Positions 51,026 to 61,000 of a stretch of DNA of 64,000 nt are shown here, in pieces (the stretch's first letter is position 1; each line of letters begins with the position of its first letter). The translations under genes were made by a program, and so were the position numbers. A model generated the notes under the pieces. It made no database searches, was not told where the DNA came from, and saw nothing but the letters and a program-made list of their open reading frames with translations. Origin of the DNA: Pristionchus mayeri (taxonomy: Eukaryota > Nematoda > Chromadorea > Rhabditida > Neodiplogasteridae); contig BTRK01000005.1 in assembly GCA_036245805.1 (NCBI GenBank), positions 48,347,216 through 48,411,215 on the forward strand, written 5' to 3'.

Positions 51026-54000
51026 ATGAAACGTGCTGCTATGTCTAATCCTAACGTGAAGGTTTGTAGTCTACTTTTTTTCCTTCTTGTAGCCTTTATT
51101 AATGAACAAGGTATTTTAATATTACTGAATTCTCGTTTTTTTACTTTTCGAAATTTTGTATTTTTTGTAATTTTAGATCACAATGGGCTTTCATGGAGAA
51201 GTGATCACCATCGAAGATGACGAACCAGCCACTGAACAGCCGGTTGTAAAGAACGTCAAGATGGAAGTACAGGTGATTAATGTTTTAGCAGCTAATAGAA
51301 TCCTTTAGTACCATTTCAAAACGGCTCAACAGTTTTCTATACATTTTGAGCCATTGCGCATTATACACAGAATTGGCACAACGTTGTATGAAAACTAAGA
51401 CGACAAAGGCGGCATGACATCATAGTTTTCATCCGATCTGTAATAATTTTCTGCAGTCAGCCCCTGACCTCGGTGTGACCGAACCAGCCCGTGAACAGCC
51501 GGTTGTCAAAAATACTTCCAAGGCGGAAGTACAGGTACTTATTGTATGCACTTCATACACTTTTCCGAATGTGTCTATTGTGGAGCGGTTCAACTTTTCC
51601 ATCTGTACTCGTTTTATTATTGTACACACATTTTCTATTCTAAAAACATCAAAGTGGAGGTGCAGGTTCTAAATTGAGCTTGCATGCGATAGGGCGGATT
51701 ATTTTCATTAGACTATTTCATTTCTAACGTTTTTTTATTCGTTGTGAGTACGTTTTAAGTATGCAAATGGTTTACATCAGTCAAATTAGTAAGTTCAGAC
51801 GCCCTCTGACGTCACTGTAGTCGTGCCAGCTAGCAGTGATCAGCCAGTTGAGAAGAGTGTGAGGAGAGGGTTAGAGGTGAGATTTAGAATTCGAGTCGAG
51901 GTAGTGAGATCGCTACTTCTCCTCCTCGCCGTATTTCGCAATCCGAAGAGAAGGAGGCGTAGCGGTCTCGCTACCTTGTCTCGAATTGCCAATGCTGGTT
52001 CATGGTCACTATTTTTCAGAAATCGAGGTGTCTTAGCCTTATTCCGGTTCTGATTTCTAAAGAATAAATCGAGACGACATATTCATTTATATGAGAGGAA
52101 TCGCGAGAGAATCGACCACGCCGCGGCGGTAGGATTCAAGTTTGTCCTATCCCGCTATAATTTTGGTTATAAGTACTTTGAATGATGCTCTTCAAAACTG
52201 CGTCGTCAGATTTTCCCTCTATCGTCATCGTCGAGATTCAGAAGGTCAAACATGGTACTATCACTTTTCGACAGTCAAATTGCGCTTACTTAAATGATCA
52301 TAAATCCGTTCAAAGTGAAGATAGAGGGCCGTTCTTTTTTCCAATGAAAGCTACCATCATGCTCTACAACTTTTATGTTGACGTCATCATTCCTTGCGCA
52401 CATCCTGGTTCGGGGCGGTCGGGTTTATCAAAAGTGACGTAATTTTGGAAATCGGAAAAACTATCTGGGTTTTCATGCTTAAGTTGTAGTACCTATATAT
52501 GTCTAACTTCTCGCCAAAAATGAAGGAAATCGGAGTTGGAACAAAAAAAGGGCTCGCTTTCGTGCAGCGACCGGAAAATGAGTTCCGGAATCGAATTCTT
52601 CCGAACCTTCAATAGCCACTATTTGTGCTCAAAATCATCCAAAAACATCGAAAAGAACATATAAAATTGTTTGCACGCATATTGTAACACCTTCATTGGT
52701 CATACATGATCAGATGACTCAAAATTTGAAAATCGATATTTTGACCCATATCAACTAGGAGGAAGGCCCTAATGCACAAAATGGGTTTCAAATAATGTAT
52801 AAATGTCCCTCTAAGCTAATCAGAGAGATTGGGCATCTATAAATGTGAATTTTCATAAGAAGAATTCAAGAAAAGCTGCAAAACTGTACAATAGGTCAAA
52901 GTGGTTATAGAGATCCGGCTTATGGCTAGAAATGTAGAGCACGATCAACTAAACATTTCATCTGTTGAAAGTGAGTCCCTATCTTCTCGTTTAAGCGAGC
53001 TACAGAGCCTGGAATAAGGATAGAAACGGGCTAGAATCCCCCAGAGCGCGCGCTCTAACCGTCTGGCTCTCTCGCCGTCTGAACTCCCTCTCCCTCCCCT
53101 TTATTTAGCGCTCCCTCGCTCGCCTATTCCGTCGTTTTCTGCCATCTTCCAAGCTCTGTAGCTTGCTACAACGAGAAGATAGGGACTCACTTTCAACAGA
53201 TGAAATGTTTAGCTCATCGTGCTTTACATTTCTAGCCATAAGCCGGATCTATATGACCACTTTGACCTATTGTACAATTTTGCGCCTTTTCTTGAATTCT
53301 TCTTATCAAAACTCACATTTATAGATGCCCAATCTCTCTGATTAGTTTAGAGGGACATTTATACATTACTTGAAACCCATTTTGTGCATTAGGGCCTTAC
53401 CCCTAGTTGATATGGGTCAAAATATCGATTTTCAAATTTTGGGTCATCTGATCATGTATGACCAACGAAGGTGTTACAATATGCGTGCAAACAATTTTAT
53501 ATGTTCTTTTCGATGTTTTTGGATGATTTTGAGCACAAATAGTGGCTATTGAAGGTTCGGAAGAATTCGATTCCGGAACTCATTTTCCGGTCGCTGCACG
53601 AAAGCGAGCCCTTTTTTTGTTCCAACTCCGATTTCCTTCATTTTTTGGCGAGAAGTTAGACATATATAGGTACTACAACTTAAGCGTGAAAACCCGGATA
53701 GTTTTTCCGATTTCCAAAATTTCGTCACTTTTGATAAACCCGACCGCCCCGAACCAGGATGTGCGCAAGGAATGATGACGTCAACATAAAAGTTGTGGAG
53801 CATGATGGTAGCTTTCATTGGAAAAAAGAACGGCTCTCTATCTTCACTTTGAACGGATTTATGATCATTTAAGTGAGCGCAATTTAACTGTCGAAAAGTG
53901 ATAGTACCATGTTTGACCTTCTGAATCTCGACGATGACGATAGATATCGAAATTCTGACGACTCCGTTTTGAAGAGCATCATTCAAAGTACTTACAACCA

Positions 54001-57000
54001 AAATTATAGCGGGATAGGACAAACTTGAATCCTACCGCCGCTGACCCCCCTCAAATGGTCGATTCTCTCGCTATTCGCCTTATATTTTTTTATTATTCTT
54101 TCATTATTCACTATAATACAGGAAGAGGTGGCCGAGCTAAAACAGCAGTTACAGAAGAAGGAGGACATGTTCCAGGTCAATTGTTTTTAGTTTTTCTTTG
54201 GATTGCGCTCAATTCTTTTTTCCTTTTTCTTTGGGCTCAAGTTAATAATGAACTAGGACTATCCAGCTATGGTACTAATTGAAGTCGCTGGATAGTAAGA
54301 GATTGTGGGACGTGAACAGGATCCCACTCGCTTTTTTTCAAGTGTTCCTCGACTTCAATTAGAACTGAAATTTATCTCTTCCTGCTTTGTTGCAATGTTG
54401 AATATTTATATGTATTTGTATTATTGTTATAAATAAATATTCACCATTGCATTCTTTCACTATTTGGAATAATACAGGCGGAAGTAGCCGAGCTGAAGCA
54501 GCAGTTGCAGAAGAAGGAGGACATGTTCCAGGTTTATTTTTCATCTTTGTTTGCCTGCGGGCGAACTCACTAGCATAGGTGATTTCAAGAGCATCGTTTT
54601 TTCCAACCTTTCCAATGCTTCTATTCACAATTTGTTTCTAGTGGAAATACAAAAAATACAGACATTTCAGAAAATTCCACATCTCAGTATCATTTCTATT
54701 TTACACTTAAACTAGTAATCTTTTTTTTATCAGCGTGCTTGCCGATATGCCCGTGAAACTGAGTTGCGTGCGGAACGAGCTGAGAATCTACTCGGTGTGC
54801 ACCTTTTATTGCATTATATGTTATTTGAAAAAAAAGTTCATAACTAAGTGAAATTAGACGTTTAATTTCAAAATTTTAGAATTATACATTTTCAGACTCC
54901 AAGCAAGGCATTCTTGAGAACTCCAAGTATACGGAAGAACTAAAGATGAGGTTTGATTAATGATTTGACAATCGGTGTTTGTTAGATATATGTTTCAAGG
55001 TTGATATTTAAAGCCAATTAATATCTTTAAACAAAGCTACATTTTTTTAAAAATTAGTTTTGTCGGGGTTGGGACCTATCTAGTTTCGTTCAGAATCTCT
55101 TGCATTACTTCCCAGTTGGAGATGGAACGACGTAAAGCAGAGGAGGATCGAGAGAGAGATCGGCGGAGGTGAGAAAATATGATTAACAGTAGGATTGGCC
55201 CGTCTTCCTCCTCAATCTTGTATCGAACCTTGTATCCCTAATTAACGGTAGTGCAGTTATTATTACATTTTTTTCTGGAGATTAGAATTGAACAGTAATA
55301 GTTTTATCAATATATCACCACTTATTGCAGAATCGAGGAGCTGTTGCTGAACCCCAATCCGATTTGGAGGTGAGCAAGGCGGTGGAAAAGTTGGATTTCG
55401 AAATATAGAAATACTGGGGTTTGAATATGGTTCATCTGAATTTCTTTCAAACATCCCATTTATTTGCTTTAAGAGTTACGTGCCTGAATAATCAGTTGGA
55501 GATGGAACGACGGCAAGCCAATGCGGATCGAGAGAAAGACAATAGGAGGTGAGAAGGTTCAGCTGGTTCTGCTATGTTAGCACTGCTCAGTTGCTCTGAT
55601 TCTTTAATCAATAGAACAATTTCGCTTCGAGAGATTGATTTTGAATATCATAACAACGGCCGAGGAAGGCCATTCGACCTTTGCTTTGCAGAATCGAGGA
55701 ATTGGCCAGGCTACTCGCGAAGCACGAGGGGGATTCTGGGCCGGATGAGATGCAGCAGCTGCATCAATCGCCTCAAGTACAGCTGCATGAACAGTCGCAG
55801 CTACAGCAGCAGCAACCACCTGAGAGCCCATCGGAGGTGCAGCAGCTACAGTACTCACCTCAAATGCGGCAGGTGCTACCACCAGAGGATGAGAAAGTGC
55901 AGCCATCACTTGAGATGGAGCAGCAGGAATCACTCGAGGCGCAGCAGCCAGTTGAGAAGATATCGGATCTGCAGCAGCTGCAGCAATCGCCTCCTGAACT
56001 CGAGGAGCTGCAGCCATCAGATCTACTGGAGGTGCAGCAATCTTCTGATCTGAAGCTGCTACATCCGACTGAGGAGGCGGAACTGCAGCCACCTGAGAAG
56101 AAATCGGATATGCTGCATATGCAGCAGCTGCGGCGCATACGGTCGGAGGCTCGTATGCGGCAGCCAGCTCCGCTGCGCAATATGCCAGAGTTGATGCGAC
56201 GACATATGGTACCGGTTGGTAATTTGATTCCGGTTTTGCAGTCCTTTCCTATTTTTACAATTTTTTTCTCGATATTTCTTTCATTGCAATTTGCAATTGG
56301 TATTCTTATTAGAGTAGAGAATCTGAAAACCAATTCACTGGTACATAATTTTTTTCACTCAAAAATATTTAAATTTAAAATATCATTTACAGCTTTGGCA
56401 TCAGCAATTGACGGAGTTCCCGAAGACGACCAGGTATAAAATAATATTTTTATAGCAATAGTATTAATATTTGATGACCGAGTGCAGCTCGGACTACGTA
56501 TTGCTGATGTCCAAAGTGTTTCTAGGAAGGGTTACCTTTCGCGACCGAAATCACTACCAACTTACCTCGGTATATAATTTATTTTATTAAGGGGACCGCA
56601 GCGGGTGCGACCAGAGCATCCTGTGCCCCAGGCTCCTCCTCCTCCTCCCATTCCCTACGAAGTCAAAGAGGACCCTGCCATCCTCCAATTGTGCCAGACC
56701 GACACAACCGACTGTGAGTTTTATCTCTATCGTTCCCGCTCCCTTTCTATCCCTCTTACTATTATATTCCTATTGTATTATATTCCAAAATTACAATTTT
56801 TTGCGTGTATGATCCATTATGTTTTTAAATAATATTATTTGCTATTATCTTCTCAGCGATCTCTCTCGATGGTGCCCTCTTGAATTTGCGTACATGCTAT
56901 CAAAGAGTGGAGGCCAAACTCCCAATGATACCATATTCCAGGTCTGATTTTTTACAATCATATTTTTTTTCTGAAAGAAAATTGCTTAATTTTCTTTTGT

Positions 57001-57422
57001 TTATTTTCTACATATTTTTTCACCTCATGAAATAGGAAGAAAATACCCTTGACCTATATCTTAAATTAAATTTTTTTAGCGTTTCAAATGCGATCACTGC
57101 GAGAGATTCGTGCGCAATATCATCGGTCACTTCTTCTCGGAGGAACACATCGAGAAGGTACATATTCGACAGAAATGCAGACAATTTAAATTTGTAGTTC
57201 ATCAAATACTGTTTTCATAGTGAAAATATTTCTACTGAAAATCGATTTTGATTCTGAGCAACATATGACTGCATTGGATTTCTTCGGGTGCGCGCTTGCG
57301 GCGGCAGAGTCTCGCAGGCTGGCGTGGCGCACTGGTTCAGTCAGCTGCAGCAGGCAGCCGATGCTGCGAATGCAGCAGCTGAAACCGCGAAGAGAGTGGG
57401 TAGTAAGAGAGTCGCGAAGTGA
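51026..57422 (+). CDS. Coiled-coil/U1-like zinc-finger family, member G (frameshift near 3' end)
   Basis: Exons 51026-51061, 51177-51272, 51457-51534, 51799-51876, 54122-54175, 54478-54531, 54734-54794, 54896-54950, 55094-55168, 55331-55369, 55474-55548, 55692-56214, 56393-56433, 56592-56713, 56857-56941, 57080-57157 and 57288-57422 (TGA). Features: MKRAAMSNPNVK; SUMO-interaction-like EVITIEDDEPA with VKME; two tandem 54-nt coiled-coil exons (AELKQQLQKKEDMFQ); two related 75-nt exons (QLEMERRKAEEDRERD and QLEMERRQANADREKD); a 174-codon Gln-rich exon; finger FKCDHCERFVRNIIGHFFSE (C-x2-C-x9-H-x5-H); tail VRACGGRVSQAGVAHWF. Exon 56857-56941 is 85 nt, against 86 nt in H, so the finger exon falls out of frame. 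The last exon is preceded by TTCTTCGG, lacking an acceptor AG. The C-terminus is probably lost or altered. Confidence 0.65.
51367..51448. mobile_element. Small MITE in intron 2 of gene G
   Basis: TTGTATGAAAACTAAGACGA ... CATCATAGTTTTCATCCGAT with AAGGCGGCATGAC in the middle. A diverged member of the GGCACTAGGTCGGA group. It ends just before the exon at 51457. Confidence 0.5.
51882..51992. mobile_element. 111-bp MITE, third copy of the CAAGGTAGCGAGAC family
   Basis: Left TTAGAATTCGAGTCGAGGTAG, inverted right CAATTCGAGACAAGGTAGCG. Like the copies at 26154 and 36722 it lies in an intron of the D-H family, close to an exon boundary (6 bases after 51876). Confidence 0.65.
52103..54071. mobile_element. 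~1.97-kb fold-back element in gene G
   Basis: Terminal GCGAGAGAATCGACCA and complement, then GCGGCGGTAGGATTCAAG mirrored inside. The arms run about 850 bp each, with the loop around 53000-53170 including AGAGCGCGCGCTCT. The frames at 52182-52442 (+) and 53546-54022 (-) mirror each other and are not genes. No transposase. It ends 50 bases before the 54122 exon. Confidence 0.82.
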
Positions 57423-57869
57423 TGCTGGACTCATGTAGTGTAGAGTTCGTAAATCGGCCTTTGCCTCTTCATTTTTCCTTTTTTCGCCACTAGACCAGTC
57501 GATGTTGTTGAATGAGATGATAACCCTATTTCGAATTCTAGTTTACTGTGTATTGTATCCATATTTGACTGTGTTGAGATGAGATTTCACTTCATAATAT
57601 TTTTCAGATTCCATCTCATTCGATGCTAGTAGAGTGTCCTTATTAGGCAACCTAGTTATCATATCGATAGTATTTGATTATAGTCGTATTCACAATTTGT
57701 TTTCTTCTTTTCTTTTGAAAGATATAGTTTCAATATAGTTACATATCGTAATATTTATAATGTGCCTTGATTGTTCTTTAAAATATTTTTTGGTTTTTCT
57801 TTTCAATATCGTATTTTTAAAATGAAGACGTAATGAAGACTTTTACCAAGTTGTGTCCTTTGTTTTCCC
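57423..57869. other. Intergenic region between G and H
   Basis: AT-rich. It shares GTGTCCTTATTAGGCAACCTAGTTAT with the region after H (63618-63645, CTTCTTAGGTAGCCTAGTTAT), so spacers duplicated with the genes. No other feature is seen. Confidence 0.4.
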
Positions 57870-57901
57870 GATCAATGTTGTGTTCGTGATAAGTATCTTT
57901 A
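57870..57901. promoter_or_regulatory. Conserved upstream element of gene H
   Basis: GATCAATGTTG, then TTCGTGATAAGTATCTTTA, 120-150 bp before the ATG. It matches 63871-63900 near the window end and, more weakly, the elements before E, F and G. TTTTTCAG at 57977-57984 lies 35 bases before the ATG and is a candidate spliced-leader acceptor. Confidence 0.5.
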
Positions 57902-58019
57902 TGTCGTAATGCACCTTCGGCAGTAAAATATACTGTGAGAATCTTGAATCCAGTGAGTGTTGAGTTTTACTTGCCCTTTTTCAGTGATTAAACGGGTGTC
58001 TCAAGTCAGTCAGTGAAGG

Positions 58020-61000
58020 ATGAAACGTGCTGCTATGTCAAATCATCGTGTCAAGGTTCGCAATCGTCTCTATTTTCTCTTTTCGGATGCTTCTATTTAT
58101 AGTTTATCTCTATATTTTCCAATTTCGTCATCTGAGAAGAAGTGGTGGGAGCAAGCCTCGTTTGGCGGCTTCGAAGTGCTAACCCTAGTGTATTCATCTT
58201 TAATCCCTTTCAGGGAGAAGAGATCACCATCGACGATGATGAACAAGTCAGTGAACAGCCAGTTGTGAAGAACGTTAAGGTGGAAGTACAGGTACTAATT
58301 ACTTATTGCGTTTTGAAATTTCGTAATACATTTTTTCAGAATGATTCAATTGTAGAACGGTTCAAACTTTCCATTCATGCTTGCCTTTCTTATTATACTT
58401 ACATATTTTCATTCTATTCTTTCTTTACAGCCACCTCCCGGCCTGGGAGAACCAGCCAGTAGTGAACAGCCAGTTGAGAGTAGTGCAAAGGGCGAGCTTT
58501 TTTGTAGTGCAAAGGGCGAGCTAGAGGTTCGTGGTAATGCCTATGTTGCAATTTATTCATCATTAGTATTTCTTAAAACAAAAAAAAGGAATATTTCAGG
58601 CAGAAGTGGCCGAGTTGAAGCAGCAACTGCGGAAGAAGGAGGACATGTTCCAGGTAAATTCATATTCTCTTTTTTTTCTTCGGGCGCACTTTAACATAAA
58701 CAAAAATATTAGAGGAGTTCGACTATTTAGGATTATTTTAGATTTAGGATATTTAGGATACCTTAAACGTTTTGCACCAATGAAAAAGGAAAACATTATC
58801 TTTGGTGATTCTTTCAAATTTCGAATAATACAGGCGGAAGTGGCTAATCTAAAGCAACAGTTGCAGAAAAAGGAGGACTTGTTCCAGGTATAGTTCTATT
58901 ATTCTTATTTTTAGGGTGGAGGAATAATTTCGAACGCCATACTTATTTTTTCTTTGGATGTGATGACAAAGCCCTCTAGGAAGTTAGGATTACTTGAGGT
59001 TTATATTTTTTTGTACAAACATTGTTATTTGCTATCGGCGCGTGTGTCGTGTGTCGTTACTTTCTTCACTAGAGGTTGAATGCCCTGTAATTTCGCCTCA
59101 CAGTAACAACTTTTTTACTGCTAATGTTAAGCTAATAAATAAATAAATTTCCTAAAGCGCGCGTGTCGATATGCCCGTGAAACGGAGTTGCGTGCGGAAC
59201 GAGCGGAGAATCTACTCGGTATTATTTTTTACCTCCTTAAATTTCAGTTTTGAGTGTTTGCTCAAGGTGGAGTAGTCGTTCTCACCGAACTATGCATTGT
59301 GTACTCGTCTCTTGACGACTGTAAAATCGCTTGGCATGGATGCACCTTTACCTTCACCTATTTTTCTGGCTGTGAAATGTATTTGAGACAAATAAGTAGA
59401 CATTTTTTTCTCAAGTATTTTATAATTACATTTCATAGACTCCAAGCAAGGCATTCTTGAGAACGCCAAGTACAACGAAGAACTGGAGATGAGGTTCGGT
59501 TTTCATTTTACAATATTTCTTTTGTTCTTACCACTTTCTATAAGCTGAAAATATTGTTGTATGATGAAAATTTTGGGACCGAATATTCAATTAGAATTGA
59601 AACAGATTATGGTTGTATCTACATATCCTTCAAGATTGCAATTTGTAGTGTATCCCTTTAATTTCGTTCAGAATTTCTTGCTTGACTGCTCAATTGGACG
59701 GAGAACGACGGAAATCGAATGAGGATCGAGAGAAAGATCGAAAGAGGTGAGACGATTCGAGTTCTGCAGTTCACACATACAATGTTTTCAGAATCGATGA
59801 ATTGACGAAGCAGATTAAGGGAAAGGCTCAACGAGAAGGGGTGCGACATCTACAGTACTCACCTCACTTGCAGCAGTTGCAACCTGAGGAGGTGCAGCCA
59901 TCGCTTGAGATGGAGCAGCAGGAATCACTCGAGAAGGAAGAGGCTGGATATGTTAAGAAGCCGGAGGTTGCTCTTACGGTCACGGAAGACCCGGCCATCC
60001 TCCAGCTGTGCCAGCCCGACACTAACGACTGTGAGTTTTCTTGTATTTATTTATAACGTATTCTTTCATGATTATGCGTTCTTTTCGATAGATTCCAGGA
60101 GCGATGAAGATGATGCAATAGTTTATTAGATCACTTAAAAATACGCGAAAATAATAAGAACAATTTAAAAAGGAAACACTATCCGTTAATTTGATGTAAT
60201 TTGATCGAAAATATATGTTCATCTTTTTTTCAGCGATCTCTCTCGATGATGCTCTCGGCCAGTTGCGCCCCAGCTATGCACAAGTGGGCGACAAGCTTCC
60301 CATGATGACCATATTCAAGGTAAGTTCTTAAAGGATCACTTACACCATTGGATTGATGTCAATTGTCATAGTTCCTATCTCACCTTTTTAGCGTGTCAAA
60401 TGCGATCACTGTGAGAGATTCGTGCGCAATATCATCGGCCACTTCTTCTCGGAGGAACACATTGAGAAGGTACTCAGTAAATTCATAATTATATTTATGC
60501 GAATAAATTTCAGATATTCTCGTTGTCTAGAAACATAGATCTTGAGCGAGTTCATTGCTGGGCCAGCTAAAATTAAGCCATGCAATGTTAAGGTGCGTGC
60601 TAGCGGCGGCAGAGTCTCTCAGACTGGAGTACAGCACTGGCTGAATGAGCTGCAGCAGGCTGCGGCTGCTGTTCCTGGAAAGAGAATGGATACGATCCGA
60701 GTGCAGCAGTTACAACCTGAGGAGGAGGGAGTGCTTGAGATGGAGCAGCAGGAATCACCCGGGGCAGAGAAGGCTGACGATGTTGAGAAGCCTGAGGTTG
60801 TCCATACGGTCACTGAAGATCCAGTCATCCTCCAGCTGTGCCAGCCCGGCACTAACGACTGTGGGTTTTCTTGTATTTGTTTATCAGGTGTTATTTTTTT
60901 GGATAGTTATGCATTATTTTCCATAGATTTCAGGAGCGTTAAAGTTGATGTGCTGATAGTATATTTAGAGCACTTGAAACTTATCGAAAATAATAAAAAT

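Noticed and set aside
51640..51665. A small exon reading NIKVEVQ in gene G
   Set aside because: It resembles the VKVEVQ end of exon 2 but lacks a clear acceptor; treated as a duplication relic and not listed as an exon.
52182..54022. Mirrored 86- and 158-codon frames as a protein gene
   Set aside because: They lie in opposite arms of one hairpin element with no splice context. Composition is typical of fold-back DNA.
55604..56333. Ala- or Ser/Cys-rich minus-strand frames opposite the Gln-rich exon of G
   Set aside because: Antisense shadows of CAG/CTG-rich coding DNA.
56460..56590. A tRNA or other structured RNA around the CCGAG-TGCAG-CTCGG hairpin
   Set aside because: Only a 5-bp stem is clear; no cloverleaf, snRNA or leader-RNA signature could be built.
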